Positions 1 to 9,230 are shown, counted from the first letter of the stretch. The stretch is 36,970 nucleotides of DNA from Paludibacteraceae bacterium (GCA_017483945.1 JAFUUE010000069.1:1-36970), one strand, 5' to 3'. Made by a program: numbers and translations. The notes: generated from the letters alone by a model not told the origin.

Positions 1-629
1 TCGGGGTTCTTACAAACGAGGTCGAACATGTGGAACTTCTCCCATGTCGGCAGATAGAGGTCGCCAATGAGGGACTTATCGTAGTCGGCATAGCGGATAG
101 CGTCGAACTTAGGAATACGAATCTGGGCATATGAACCCGGTTCGAAATCCATGTGCGCGCCTTCGGGCAGTTGTACCTTGAACTCCTTCATGAAGGTAGC
201 TACGTTGCGGTTGGAGATGACCGTACACTCGTATTCCTTGACGCCGAGTATGGACTCGTCCACCTTCATGGTGATGTCCTCTTTGACCTTGACCTGACAG
301 CCGAGACGCCAGCCCTCTTTCTGCTGCTTGCGCGAGAAATGGACGGTCTCGGTAGGCAGGATCTCACCGCCGCCGCTGAGCACCTGGCACTTGCACTGGC
401 CGCACGAGCCCTTACCGCCGCAGGCAGAGGGCAGGTGAACGCCCGCTTCGCCGAGTTGGTTCAGCAGCGAGCCGCCGGCTGCCACGTCATAGACTTTGTC
501 GCCGTTGATGGTGACTTTGACGTTACCGGAGGAAACGAGGTAGCGCTTGGCAATCAAGAGGACTGCGACAAGCAGGAGAATAATCACAAGGAAGACTGCG
601 ATTGCTAAAAGGATTGCTTTTGTTTCCAT
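1..629 (-). CDS. nqrF: NqrF, Na+-NQR subunit F (C-terminal part beyond window)
   Basis: NADH-oxidising subunit of the sodium-pumping NADH:quinone reductase: NADH gives electrons to FAD, then to a [2Fe-2S] centre. Only the first 209 residues are present; the gene continues past the left edge. Visible: one N-terminal membrane anchor (about residues 4-27), then a plant-type ferredoxin domain with Cys70, Cys76, Cys79 and Cys111 in the CGGKGSCGQC...GC arrangement, then the beginning of the FAD-binding domain (GSYAQIRIP near 165-173). The FAD and NADH binding motifs expected further on are outside the window. It is the last gene of the nqrABCDEF series and starts 11 bp after the nqrE stop. The start is METKAILLAI, preceded by a purine-rich AAGGAGGTATAG. 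Confidence 0.97.
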   Translation of the reverse strand, partial: METKAILLAIAVFLVIILLLVAVLLIAKRYLVSSGNVKVTINGDKVYDVAAGGSLLNQLGEAGVHLPSACGGKGSCGQCKCQVLSGGGEILPTETVHFSRKQQKEGWRLGCQVKVKEDITMKVDESILGVKEYECTVISNRNVATFMKEFKVQLPEGAHMDFEPGSYAQIRIPKFDAIRYADYDKSLIGDLYLPTWEKFHMFDLVCKNP

Positions 630-640
630 ACTATACCTCC

Positions 641-1273
641 TTATCCGATTTTAAGTCCACTGAAGCACATAAACGCCATAGCCATCAGTCCCACGGTGAT
701 GAAGGTGATGCCCAGGCCTTGCAGGGGCTTCGGAACGTCGTTATACTCCATTTTCTCACGAATACCGGCGAGTGCGCAGATAGCGAGCAGCCATCCGAGT
801 CCACTGCCGAGTGCATAGGCGAAGGCGTCGCCGATATTAGCGATAGCCTTAGGGTCAGCGGCATCGAGTGTGACGCGCTGCTGCATGAACAAGGAGGCAC
901 CCATGATGGCGCAGTTCACGGCAATCAGCGGCAGGAAGATACCGAGGGAGGCGTACAGCGAGGGGCTGTATTTCTCCACGACCATCTCCACGATTTGCAC
1001 GATGGCGGCGATGACGGCGATGAAGAGGATGAAGCTCAGGTAGCTGAGGTCCACTCCTTCCACCAGGGCGTCTGGTCCCAAGACATACTGCTGCAGCAGG
1101 TAGTTGACCGGCAGGGTGACAAGCAGCACAAACGTCACCGCCACACCCAGGCCGGCACTGGTCTTCACATCCTTAGACACAGCCAGATAGGAGCACATGC
1201 CCAGGAAGTAAGCGAAAATCATATTGTCCGCGAATATCGAACGGACGAACAAGTTAATAGCGTGTTCCATCAT
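641..1273 (-). CDS. nqrE: NqrE, Na+-NQR subunit E
   Basis: Integral membrane subunit of Na+-NQR. The protein has 210 residues with about six hydrophobic segments. It starts [17 protein letters not shown] and contains the family's [13 protein letters not shown]-type segment (here [18 protein letters not shown]). NqrE and NqrD are homologous, inverted in topology, and together hold an iron centre between half-helices; a Cys lies in the expected segment (GMCSYLAV). The start overlaps the nqrD stop by 4 bp, implying translational coupling. The second Met is an equally possible start. Length and order match the family exactly. Confidence 0.97.
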   Translation of the reverse strand: MMEHAINLFVRSIFADNMIFAYFLGMCSYLAVSKDVKTSAGLGVAVTFVLLVTLPVNYLLQQYVLGPDALVEGVDLSYLSFILFIAVIAAIVQIVEMVVEKYSPSLYASLGIFLPLIAVNCAIMGASLFMQQRVTLDAADPKAIANIGDAFAYALGSGLGWLLAICALAGIREKMEYNDVPKPLQGLGITFITVGLMAMAFMCFSGLKIG

Positions 1274-1902
1274 TTCTTCTCCTCCTTGTTAAGTCCACGG
1301 TGTGCCCAGATGACGCAAGCCACGAGGATAAGCGCCATCGCCGGCATCATCATCATGCCGCAGTTCTCATAGAAGCCTCCGTTAGCCACATACCAGCTCC
1401 GGGGTATGATGCGTTGGCCCATCAGTGTGCCGGAGCCGAGCAGCTCACGCACGAAAGCCACGACGACCAGCACCCACATATATCCGAATCCGTTGCCCAG
1501 TCCGTCGAGGAACGAGTCCCATGGTCCGTTCGTCATGGCATAGGCCTCGAGACGGCCCATGAGGATACAGTTGGTGATAATCAGTCCGATATAGACGGAT
1601 AGGGCTACGCTGACGTCATAGGCGAACGCCTTGAGGAAAGCGCTCACCAGGGTCACCAACGCCGCCACAACGACCAGTTGGACGATGATACGGATACGGC
1701 TGGGGATAGTAGTACGCAGCGCGGAGATGACCACGTTGCTCAGGGCGACGATAATCGTCACGGCGATACCCATCACCAGTGCCGGTTTGAGCTGCACCGT
1801 AACGGCCAGCGCGGAGCAGATACCGAGTATCTGCACAACCACAGGGTTGTTAGCATTCAACGGGCCAAGAAAAGCCTGTTTTGTCTTTTCACTAAGTGCC
1901 AT
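1270..1902 (-). CDS. nqrD: NqrD, Na+-NQR subunit D
   Basis: Integral membrane subunit of Na+-NQR, 210 residues, about six membrane segments. N-terminus [20 protein letters not shown] followed by [20 protein letters not shown], the usual NqrD segment carrying the conserved Cys paired with that of NqrE. It begins 3 bp after nqrC ends and overlaps nqrE by 4 bp, so it sits inside one polycistronic unit. The related Rnf subunits (RnfA/RnfE) are the alternative, but the flanking nqrA, nqrB, nqrC and nqrF decide for Nqr. Confidence 0.97.
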   Translation of the reverse strand: MALSEKTKQAFLGPLNANNPVVVQILGICSALAVTVQLKPALVMGIAVTIIVALSNVVISALRTTIPSRIRIIVQLVVVAALVTLVSAFLKAFAYDVSVALSVYIGLIITNCILMGRLEAYAMTNGPWDSFLDGLGNGFGYMWVLVVVAFVRELLGSGTLMGQRIIPRSWYVANGGFYENCGMMMMPAMALILVACVIWAHRGLNKEEKK

Positions 1903-1905
1903 AGT

Positions 1906-2589
1906 TTAGTCCTCCTCTGTTACGGGTTCAACTTCTTCTTGCGCAGGAGCCTTGTCCTCGGGCTGCGCGCCGAACCACCCTGCCTCTGCATAGGGGAGGA
2001 TAGCGGTGCGGAGCATGGTCTCCACGCCCTTGGATGTGATGGTGGCACCGGAGATGCAGTCCACTTGGTCCTGTCCATCGGCCGTCTGGCCGCTCTTCAT
2101 GAGGGCGATACCGACATACTGTCCGTCGGCGTCCAGCACGTGCTTCCCGTTGAAGCTCTTCTGGAAAGCCTCGGTAACAATCTCGCCGCCGAGTCCCGGC
2201 GTCTCGCTCTCGTGTCCGAAATAGGTGCCGAAGACCTCATTCTTGTCCTCGTTGAGCGCCATATAGCCCCAGATGGGTCCCCAGAGGCCTGCACCGCGCA
2301 TGGGCAGCACATACTTGTGTGCGCCATCCACAGTGGCCTCATACCAGACGAGTTCGCCTTCGCGAACCTCGCGTACCTGCTCGGAATAGAGCTGCTCGGC
2401 CCGGGCGTCCTTGAGGTTACGCTCGTTGAGCGAAGCGAGTATCTGCTTCTTTTGGTCAAGCAGGACATTGGCGTCCTGACGGGGCTTGAGGGCACCCGAG
2501 ACGACAGCCAGCAGCAGGGCGACGATAACCACCAGCACAGTGGCATACAGAACGGTATAAACGTTGCTGTTTGTATCAAACTTTTTCAT
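1906..2589 (-). CDS. nqrC: NqrC, Na+-NQR subunit C (covalent FMN)
   Basis: Membrane-anchored flavoprotein subunit with FMN attached through a phosphoester bond to threonine. The protein has 227 residues: one N-terminal membrane helix (about 10-32), then a periplasmic FMN-binding domain with the flavinylation motif SGATITSKG, whose Thr183 is the expected attachment site. GYMALNEDKNEVFGTYFGHESETPG is split around the usual FMN-domain core. The C-terminus ends in a 20-residue acidic, Pro/Glu-rich tail after the flavin domain. It is somewhat shorter than the Vibrio protein. No apbE (flavin transferase) gene is in the window; it must be elsewhere. Confidence 0.97.
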   Translation of the reverse strand: MKKFDTNSNVYTVLYATVLVVIVALLLAVVSGALKPRQDANVLLDQKKQILASLNERNLKDARAEQLYSEQVREVREGELVWYEATVDGAHKYVLPMRGAGLWGPIWGYMALNEDKNEVFGTYFGHESETPGLGGEIVTEAFQKSFNGKHVLDADGQYVGIALMKSGQTADGQDQVDCISGATITSKGVETMLRTAILPYAEAGWFGAQPEDKAPAQEEVEPVTEED

Positions 2590-2602
2590 AATCAGTCCTC
2601 CC

Positions 2603-3805
2603 TTATTTAGCGATACCGCGGTTCATACGACGTTTGACATTGACGCGTACCACGCACCAGTCGATGAGCGGGGCCAACGCGTTCATGAGCAGGATAGCGA
2701 GCATCATGCCCTCGGGGTAGCCGGGGTTGAGCACGCGGATGATGATAGCCACCATACCGATGAGGAAGCCATATATCCACTTGCCGCACTCGGTACGAGC
2801 GGAGGTGACAGGGTCAGTAGCCATGAAGACAGCGCCGAAGGCGAAGCCACCGAGCACGAGGTGCATGTACCACGGCATGTTAGCCGCCGCATTGTCCATA
2901 CCGGCATGGTTGAAGAGCCATGCGGTCAGAGCACCGCCGACGAACACGCTGAGCATGGTTTTCCAGCTGGCTACGCCGGTGCAGAGCAACAGGCAGGCGC
3001 CGAGCAGGATAGCCCAGAGGCATGTCTCGCCGATACTGCCGGGGATAAGGCCGTTAGCGGCTGTCAGGAAGTCCACGGGCATCAGGTGGGCATCGGTCGT
3101 TGTGGCCAGTTCGGTCAGCGGCGTTGCGCCGGAGAAGCCGTCCACAGCCGTGCCGCCGTCCCAGCCCCATGTGCTGCCGATACGTACGAAAGGCTTGTCG
3201 CCCGTCATATGTGTCGGGTATGCAAAGAAGAGGAACGCGCGCGTGATGAGGGCCACGTTGAAGATGTTATAACCCGTGCCGCCGAACACCTCCTTGGCGA
3301 AGATGACCGCAAAAGCGGTAGCGACAGCCACCATCCACAGCGGCGTATTGACCGGCACGATGAGCGGGATGAGGAAACCGGTGACCAGGAAGCCCTCCTG
3401 TATCTCCTCGTGCTTCCACTGCGCCACGGTGAACTCAATACCCAGGCCGACTACGTAGCTGACGATGATATAGGGCAGCACAGCCAGCAGGCCGAAGCCG
3501 AACGCTTTCCACCACAAGGCGGCGGTCAGGCCGGCAGCCAGTTGACCCGTAGCGAGCAGGTGCTGGTAACCCACGTTGAACATACCGAAGAGCAGGGCCG
3601 GAACGAGCGCCAGCACGACCAGAATCATCGTGCGCTTGCTGTCCGTCGTGTCATGCACCTGTGCGCCCACGCGTTTAGCGGTGCTGTTCGGCGTAAAGAG
3701 GAACGTGTCAAAGCCGTCATACAACGACCAGAACGCATGAAGCTTACCGCCCTCCTCGAAGTGGGGACGCAGCTTCTCTGTAATATTATAAAGCCATTTC
3801 ATCAC
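2603..3805 (-). CDS. nqrB: NqrB, Na+-NQR subunit B (covalent FMN, quinone site)
   Basis: Main membrane subunit of Na+-NQR, carrying a covalent FMN and, in known structures, riboflavin, the Na+ path and part of the quinone site. The protein has 400 residues with about ten hydrophobic segments. The flavinylation motif DGFSGATPL is present with Thr228 as the expected acceptor. The KEVFGGTGYNIFNVALITRAF stretch, given here only as 171-191, matches the family. The start overlaps the nqrA stop by 4 bp; the stop lies 13 bp before nqrC. It differs from RnfD by its length and by the long hydrophilic N-terminus (1-55). Confidence 0.97.
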   Translation of the reverse strand: MMKWLYNITEKLRPHFEEGGKLHAFWSLYDGFDTFLFTPNSTAKRVGAQVHDTTDSKRTMILVVLALVPALLFGMFNVGYQHLLATGQLAAGLTAALWWKAFGFGLLAVLPYIIVSYVVGLGIEFTVAQWKHEEIQEGFLVTGFLIPLIVPVNTPLWMVAVATAFAVIFAKEVFGGTGYNIFNVALITRAFLFFAYPTHMTGDKPFVRIGSTWGWDGGTAVDGFSGATPLTELATTTDAHLMPVDFLTAANGLIPGSIGETCLWAILLGACLLLCTGVASWKTMLSVFVGGALTAWLFNHAGMDNAAANMPWYMHLVLGGFAFGAVFMATDPVTSARTECGKWIYGFLIGMVAIIIRVLNPGYPEGMMLAILLMNALAPLIDWCVVRVNVKRRMNRGIAK

Positions 3806-5145
3806 TCAATCTCCTTTCTGAGGTTATCCAGAGCCGCACGCACGATTGCCTGCAGCGGCATCTTGCTGGTGCAGACATACTCGCACAAAGCGAAGTCCTC
3901 GGGAGCCACCTCGTTGGCACCGAGTTCAATCATCTTATCCAGGTTACCGGCTATCATGGCCTTGAGCAGGTATTCGGGATAGATATCCATGGGGAACACC
4001 TTGTCGTACTCGCCGGACATGATGATAGCGCGCCGTCCGCCGAGCAGGCGGGAGTCCCAGTTGTACTCCTTGCGGTGTGTCAGGCAGTTGAGCACTTGAG
4101 CCGGGTCGGTCTTGCCGGCCGAGAAGCGGCTGAAGCGCGGCAGGAGCCATCCCATGAACTCATGGGTGTCACTACCCTCCTCGATGACGGTGTACTGGTT
4201 GTCGTAGGGCGACACTATCTCTTCGGGGGTCACCTGATGTCCGCTCAGCACATTGCCGGCCACATAGCGCAGGGGCTGTCCGCCATAGACATTACTGCGG
4301 AAGATGCGCTCCAGCGGCATGCCGGGCAGCACGGAATAGTACTTCGGCTCCACGACCATCGGGCCGGTGAGCGCCACCTTCTTGCGCATGTCCACGATAC
4401 CTTTCAGGAACAGGCGGCCGATGAGGGCGAGGTCCTGGATGTTGACGGTGAAGACTGTGTCGTTCTTGCCCATCGGGGCGATGTGGTTAATCTGCACGCC
4501 GACATTGCCTGCGGGGTGCGGGCCGTCCACCTCATAGAGGGTGCAGTTCTTGAGCGAGCGGAAAGCAGCCGCTGCCGCTCCTGTGCGCACGCCGACATAG
4601 ACGGGAGCCAGTTGAGCGAGCGCGTCCACGGCTGCCTGCAGCGGCTCACCGGCCAATACCCACTCGTAGTCCGGCGCCAGGGGGGCGCTGTCGAACGAGG
4701 AGATAAAGACGGCCTTCGGAGTCTTGCCCGGCAGCGCGATGCAGTCGTACGGACGCTGTTTGATAAGCGTCCACAGACCACTCTTCAGCAGCAACGACTT
4801 GACATCCTCTGCGCACTTGTACTCTGTGCTGAACACCTCGTACTTCAACTCGGCGTCGGCCTCAATGTCTATCGACAGCACCTTACGGCGATCGCCACGG
4901 ACAATGTCTAGGATTGTACCGCTCACGGGCGCTGTGAACAACATCTCGGGAAACGCCTTGTCGCAGAACAGCGGGTCCCCCGCCTTCACGACATCTCCGG
5001 CATGGACCAGCATCTTGGGCTTCACACCGGCAAAATGGTCCGGAACGACCTGAAAAACAGCGGGACGCATGATGCTACCCAGCACCCGTTGCGCCGCGCC
5101 GTCTATCGGCAGGTCCAAACCACGTTTCAGTTTGATTTGTTGCAT
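3802..5145 (-). CDS. nqrA: NqrA, Na+-NQR subunit A
   Basis: Cytoplasmic peripheral subunit of Na+-NQR, involved in quinone interaction. The protein has 447 residues, the usual length, without membrane segments. It starts MQQIKLKRGLDLPIDGAAQ, the standard NqrA opening, and includes a biotinyl/lipoyl-like segment (about 40-110: KPKMLVHAGDVVKAGDPLF). There is no Bacteroidetes-type promoter in the 43 bp between this gene and the small upstream gene ending at 5189, so the whole nqr operon is probably read from the promoter at 5549-5580, with the small gene as the first cistron. Confidence 0.96.
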   Translation of the reverse strand: MQQIKLKRGLDLPIDGAAQRVLGSIMRPAVFQVVPDHFAGVKPKMLVHAGDVVKAGDPLFCDKAFPEMLFTAPVSGTILDIVRGDRRKVLSIDIEADAELKYEVFSTEYKCAEDVKSLLLKSGLWTLIKQRPYDCIALPGKTPKAVFISSFDSAPLAPDYEWVLAGEPLQAAVDALAQLAPVYVGVRTGAAAAAFRSLKNCTLYEVDGPHPAGNVGVQINHIAPMGKNDTVFTVNIQDLALIGRLFLKGIVDMRKKVALTGPMVVEPKYYSVLPGMPLERIFRSNVYGGQPLRYVAGNVLSGHQVTPEEIVSPYDNQYTVIEEGSDTHEFMGWLLPRFSRFSAGKTDPAQVLNCLTHRKEYNWDSRLLGGRRAIIMSGEYDKVFPMDIYPEYLLKAMIAGNLDKMIELGANEVAPEDFALCEYVCTSKMPLQAIVRAALDNLRKEIE

Positions 5146-5188
5146 AATTGTTGTTGATGATTATTAGTGTATTTATTGCTATCGGATT

Positions 5189-5527
5189 TTAGAAATACGT
5201 CCTGAAGGTAAACATGATGGCGGACTCGCTCCGGGGCGTGGTTGATAACTCGCCGTACGGGCATGCCGTGGGGCTGAACATGGCGAACCAGCGGGGTGCC
5301 ATGCCGAGCACGCCGTCCCAATGGGACATATTCATCCCCACATCCACCAGCAGGTTCGGCGTCAGCGCCGGCAGAGAGATGTCGAAATAGAGACGGCTCT
5401 TCCCCACCGTGCGGCCGTATAACCCCTTGTCCGTATTAGAGAAAGCGGGTACGGAAACGAAGTCCGCAGCGCTCATGCGGGCACCGGCAACCAAGGCTAT
5501 TATCAGGATAATTCGTTTCAGACGCAT
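5189..5527 (-). CDS. Small exported protein, first gene of the nqr transcript
   Basis: The protein has 112 residues and I do not recognise a named family. It begins MRLKRIILIIALVAGARMSA, a clear signal peptide with likely cleavage near AADF. The mature part (about 90 residues) is rich in aromatic residues and ends TFRTYF; a terminal aromatic residue is typical of outer-membrane beta-barrel proteins, so it may be a short or remnant barrel-type protein. The reading frame extends upstream to another Met, but the promoter (-7 box 5549-5556) lies just upstream of the chosen start at 5527 and excludes the longer form. It is 43 bp from nqrA and probably cotranscribed. GC-rich codon use fits the neighbours. 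Confidence 0.6.
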   Translation of the reverse strand: MRLKRIILIIALVAGARMSAADFVSVPAFSNTDKGLYGRTVGKSRLYFDISLPALTPNLLVDVGMNMSHWDGVLGMAPRWFAMFSPTACPYGELSTTPRSESAIMFTFRTYF

Positions 5528-5548
5528 ACTCCATGCCAAAAAAGCATG

Positions 5549-5580
5549 CAAAGATACAACTTTTTTCGCACATAGACAAA
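5549..5580 (-). promoter_or_regulatory. Bacteroidetes promoter, small gene plus nqr operon
   Basis: On the minus strand the -7 box TATCTTTG (5549-5556) and -33 TTTG (5577-5580) are 20 bp apart. Transcription should start near 5542, giving a leader of about 15 nt to the ATG at 5527. It is divergent from the DPP IV promoter. Confidence 0.75.
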
Positions 5581-5639
5581 GAAAAATGCAATCAAAATAC
5601 ATTTTGCAAACAGGATGTGCTAAAAAAGCGCGTCCGCAC

Positions 5640-5670
5640 TTGCGGGTGTGCGATATTTGTTGTAACTTTG
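5640..5670 (+). promoter_or_regulatory. Bacteroidetes promoter of DPP IV gene
   Basis: -33 TTGC (5640-5643) and -7 TAACTTTG (5663-5670), 19 bp apart. The ATG lies only 10 bp after the -7 box, so the mRNA is nearly leaderless. Confidence 0.75.
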
Positions 5671-5679
5671 TAGCACGTT

Positions 5680-7806
5680 ATGAAAAGACTCATTCTCTAC
5701 CTCCTGCTGCTATCGGCGGTACTGCCGGTGCATGCAGATTTTCTCACCGACCTGTTAGGGGGACGGTACAATGCCCGCACCCTGTCGGCCGCCGAGCAAG
5801 ACAGTCTGCTCGACGCCCGCTGCGCCAAGGGCGAGGGGCCCGTCATGAGATACCGCCTCGAATGCGAGAACACGGAACGGCTCTTCCGCCATTCGTCGGT
5901 GGCCGATTGGTATATCGTGGACACCGTGCGCCACACACGCAAGCTGCTGGGCGCCGGGCTGAACTTGGGCAAAGTGCGTGACGCCGTCATCAGCCCCAAC
6001 GGGCGCTACGTAGCCTTCGCCAAGGGGAACAACCTGTACCTGCACAAACTCGACTTCGGCACCGAGGTAGCCGTGACCAAAGACGAGGACCCGGACATCA
6101 TCAACGGCACAGCCGACTGGCTGTACGAGGAGGAGTTCGGCACGACTGCCCTGTTCGCCTTCTCGCCTGACAGCAAGCAGATTGCGTTCGTGCGGTTGGA
6201 CGAGCATGACGTGCCTGAGTTCACATGGCAGACCTACCTCGGGCGGGACCGTGACGCCGATGCGCCGGACGCGGACGAAGCGCCGCAGTACCCCGAGACC
6301 GAGCGGCTGCGCTACCCCAAGGCCGGATGCCGCAACGCAAAGGCAAGCGTATGCGTCTATGACATCTACTACAAGTCCATACAGACGATGCAGACCGGCG
6401 AGTGGGACGACGGCTATTTCCCCCGCATCCGTTGGAACGGGACAGACCTGCTTATCCAGCACCTCAACCGCGACCAGAACAAGATGGACATCCTACGCGC
6501 CAATCCCAAGACGACGCTCTGCAACACGTTCTACACCGAGCAGGAGCCGCATTACTACGTCGATTACAGCCAGTTCGACCAGTGGCTGTGGCTCAGCGAC
6601 GGGCGTTTTCTGGTACTGAGCGAACGCGAGGCCTACCGCGGTGTGTTCCTGCACGCCGCCGACGGCCAACCGTTGCGCCGGCTCACGCCGGACGACATGG
6701 ACGTCACCGCCCTGTACGCCGTGGATGAGGCGACAGGGACATTCTACTACCAGGCCGCTCCCACACCCGCCACGCGCCAACTCTACGCCACCTCGCTCAA
6801 GCAGCCGGCCGGCAAGGCGGCCCCCACCCTGCTCTCCGAGGGCGAGGGCACGCACAGCGCACGCTTTGCCCGCGACGTCAGGAGCTTCATCGAGTGCTAC
6901 CAGTCGTTCCACACGCCCAACCGCTACACCCTGTGCGAACTCAAGGGCGCGAAGATAACCAAACGCACCCTGCTGGAGGACAACGCCGACCTGCGGGAGA
7001 CATGGGCCGCGAACGAACTGCCGGAACCGCAACTGCTGCAGATACCCAACCGGAACGGTCAGTCGTTAGAGGCGATGCTCATGCTGCCGAGCGCCGTGGA
7101 TGCCGAGGGCAAACTGACGGCCCGTGAAGACGGCGGCCCCTACCCCATGGTGGTCATGCACTACAGCGGCCCCGCCAGCCAGCGCGTACTCAACCGGTGG
7201 CGCAAGCGCTTCGAGTACGCACTCGTCGCCGAGGGATACGCCGTACTCATCGTGGACCCGCGGGGCGGAGACGCACGGGGCAAACAGTGGCGCAACGAGA
7301 CCTATATGCAACTGGGACAAAAAGAGGCGGAGGACCTCATCGCCGCAGCGGACTATATCGGCCGCAAACCGTATATCGACGCCGGCCGCATGGCGATACT
7401 CGGCTGGAGCTATGGCGGTTACGAGACGCTATACACCATGAGCATGCCGGGACACCCCTTCCGCGCAGGCATCGCTATCGCCCCCGTCACCGACTGGCGG
7501 CTCTATGACAGCGCCTACACCGAGCGCTACATGCGGCGCCCGCAGGTCAACGAGGGCGGATACGACGCCGCCGAACTGACACACATGGCCAAGGACCTCT
7601 CCGGCGCACTGCTCATCGTACACGGACTGGCGGACGACAACGTCCATGCGCAGCACACCCTGCGCTATATCGACGCACTCGTCCAAGCGGACAAGCAGTT
7701 CGACATGCAGCTCTACCCCGACGATGACCACTTCCTGCGCCGCCGCGCCAACTACCTCCACCTACACCGGCGCTTACTCCGATTCTTACATAATCAACTA
7801 CAATAA
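5680..7806 (+). CDS. Dipeptidyl peptidase IV (S9B prolyl peptidase), exported
   Basis: Serine exopeptidase that removes X-Pro (or X-Ala) dipeptides from peptide N-termini. The protein has 708 residues, close to the 720 or so usual in Bacteroidales. It has an N-terminal signal peptide MKRLILYLLLLSAVLPVHA, so it acts in the periplasm or at the surface. The beta-propeller (about 40-450) contains WLYEEEFG; this Glu pair (150-152) is the hallmark that binds the substrate amino group. The C-terminal alpha/beta hydrolase has the oxyanion Tyr in HYSGPASQ, nucleophile Ser577 in GWSYGGYE, the Asp in GLADDNVH (652-653), and His684 in DDDHF. All catalytic residues are intact. An MFS transporter follows after 19 bp. 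The family commonly serves peptide nutrition. Confidence 0.95.
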   Translation: MKRLILYLLLLSAVLPVHADFLTDLLGGRYNARTLSAAEQDSLLDARCAKGEGPVMRYRLECENTERLFRHSSVADWYIVDTVRHTRKLLGAGLNLGKVRDAVISPNGRYVAFAKGNNLYLHKLDFGTEVAVTKDEDPDIINGTADWLYEEEFGTTALFAFSPDSKQIAFVRLDEHDVPEFTWQTYLGRDRDADAPDADEAPQYPETERLRYPKAGCRNAKASVCVYDIYYKSIQTMQTGEWDDGYFPRIRWNGTDLLIQHLNRDQNKMDILRANPKTTLCNTFYTEQEPHYYVDYSQFDQWLWLSDGRFLVLSEREAYRGVFLHAADGQPLRRLTPDDMDVTALYAVDEATGTFYYQAAPTPATRQLYATSLKQPAGKAAPTLLSEGEGTHSARFARDVRSFIECYQSFHTPNRYTLCELKGAKITKRTLLEDNADLRETWAANELPEPQLLQIPNRNGQSLEAMLMLPSAVDAEGKLTAREDGGPYPMVVMHYSGPASQRVLNRWRKRFEYALVAEGYAVLIVDPRGGDARGKQWRNETYMQLGQKEAEDLIAAADYIGRKPYIDAGRMAILGWSYGGYETLYTMSMPGHPFRAGIAIAPVTDWRLYDSAYTERYMRRPQVNEGGYDAAELTHMAKDLSGALLIVHGLADDNVHAQHTLRYIDALVQADKQFDMQLYPDDDHFLRRRANYLHLHRRLLRFLHNQLQ

Positions 7807-7825
7807 TCCACAAACATTCAGCAAC

Positions 7826-9088
7826 ATGAAAGACAATCAGTCCAACGCCACGCTGCGTCTTATCACCATCATCGCCATGATGTTCCTCTATGCGATGATT
7901 TCCTTCGTCACTAACCTCGCCGCACCCGTCGGGAAGATTTGGGGAGCCTCGTTCGACGACCCCGCACAGGCGGAGCGAATGGGCATGCTCGGCAACCTGT
8001 TCAACTTCCTCGCCTACCTCGTCATGGGTATCCCCGCAGGCAATATCCTGTCCAAGTACGGCTATAAAAAGACCGCCCTCGCGGCCGTTCTGCTGGGCTT
8101 CTGCGGCATTGCCGTGCAATGGCTCAGCGGCTCGATGAACAGCTTCGCCGTCTATCTGACCGGCGCACTCATCTGCGGATTCTGCGTCTGCATGCTCAAC
8201 ACCGTCACCAACCCCATGCTCAACCTGCTCGGAGGAGGCGGCAACAAAGGCAACCAGCTCAACATGATCGGCGGCACGCTCAACTCCCTCTCCGGCACAC
8301 TCACCCCGATGCTCGTCGGCGCCATCATCGGCCAGTCGCTGGACGGTAAGACCATCGCCGATGTCAACATCGTCCTCTACATCGCTATGGCCGTCTTCGC
8401 GCTGATATTCGTCATCCTCCTGCTCACACCCATCGCCGAACCCGAAGGCGCCGGACAGCAGGTCACCTATGAGCACAGCCCCTGGGCGTTCCGCCACCTC
8501 ACACTCGGCGTCATCGCTATCTTCTTCTACGTAGGCGTCGAGGTCGGCGTACCCGCCACACTCATCTCCTACCTCACCCCCGTCGCCGGCTTTGCCGCTG
8601 CCGGATTCGTAGCCGGACTCTACTGGCTCCTCATGCTCGTCGGACGTACCATCGGGTCGTTCGTCGGAGGTAAGGTCAGCAGCAAGACCATGGTCATCTG
8701 CGTTGCCTCACTGGCTATCATCCTATTGGTATCCGCCATGCTCCTCGGCGATTCCGCCCACGTAGCACTGCCCGTCAACTGGGCTTTCGAGACGGCACAG
8801 ATGCCTGTCGCCGCACTGCTTATCATGCTCGTCGGACTGTGCACCTCCGTCATGTGGGGCTCTATCTTCAACATGGCAACCGAGGGACTCGGCAAATACA
8901 CGGCCAAAGCCAGCGGTATATTTATGATGATGGTCGTCGGTGGCGGCGTCGTCCCCTATATCCAGAGCCTCATCGCCGCACAGAACTGCCTGCTCAGCTA
9001 TATCGTCCCCGTCCTCGGCGTAGCCTATATCCTCTTCTACGCCCTCTTCGGCAGCAAGAACGTCAACCGCGACATCCCCGTCGCCTAA
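7826..9088 (+). CDS. MFS transporter, FucP/GluP-like (FHS) sugar permease
   Basis: A 420-residue membrane protein with about 12 hydrophobic segments. I chose the ATG at 7826 (MKDNQSNATLRLITIIAMMF) because an upstream in-frame start would lie inside DPP IV. The segment NKGNQLNMIGGTLNSLSGTL (about 145-165) resembles the conserved loop of the fucose/glucose-galactose H+ symporter family, so a sugar or related small substrate is likely; substrate specificity cannot be read from the sequence. It follows the DPP IV gene by 19 bp and is probably cotranscribed with it. A role in uptake of DPP IV products is possible but would be unusual for this family. Confidence 0.8.
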   Translation: MKDNQSNATLRLITIIAMMFLYAMISFVTNLAAPVGKIWGASFDDPAQAERMGMLGNLFNFLAYLVMGIPAGNILSKYGYKKTALAAVLLGFCGIAVQWLSGSMNSFAVYLTGALICGFCVCMLNTVTNPMLNLLGGGGNKGNQLNMIGGTLNSLSGTLTPMLVGAIIGQSLDGKTIADVNIVLYIAMAVFALIFVILLLTPIAEPEGAGQQVTYEHSPWAFRHLTLGVIAIFFYVGVEVGVPATLISYLTPVAGFAAAGFVAGLYWLLMLVGRTIGSFVGGKVSSKTMVICVASLAIILLVSAMLLGDSAHVALPVNWAFETAQMPVAALLIMLVGLCTSVMWGSIFNMATEGLGKYTAKASGIFMMMVVGGGVVPYIQSLIAAQNCLLSYIVPVLGVAYILFYALFGSKNVNRDIPVA

Positions 9089-9095
9089 CCTGCTC

Positions 9096-9205
9096 CGTTA
9101 CCTGACCGTTACCTGACCGTTACCTGACCCACCTGGGACGCGGGCGATTGCGGCAAAGCCGCGCCTCCCCCTAACGAAGCTGGAACGAAGCTGGAACGAA
9201 GCTGA
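9096..9205. repeat. 11-bp tandem arrays flanking a GC-rich hairpin
   Basis: Left array: CGTTACCTGAC three times (9096-9128). Centre: CCTGGGACGCGGGCG, then a hairpin GCGGC-AAA-GCCGC near 9150-9162. Right array: AACGAAGCTGG, two exact copies plus one differing at its last base (9173-9205). The left 11-mer and the CCTGGGACGCGGGCG core recur at 32759-32823. It lies between the stop of the MFS gene and the terminator of the converging gene. Confidence 0.9.
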
Positions 9206-9230
9206 CAGGTCTAACCGACTGATACATACC

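Noticed and set aside
641-3805. Rnf complex instead of Nqr
   Set aside because: nqrA and the nqrF ferredoxin-reductase subunit are present, gene order is nqrA-F, and the NqrB/NqrC sequences fit Nqr.
2564-3982. Plus-strand open frame opposite nqrB
   Set aside because: His/Glu/Ala-rich translation typical of antisense of a GC-rich membrane protein gene; nqrB is certain.
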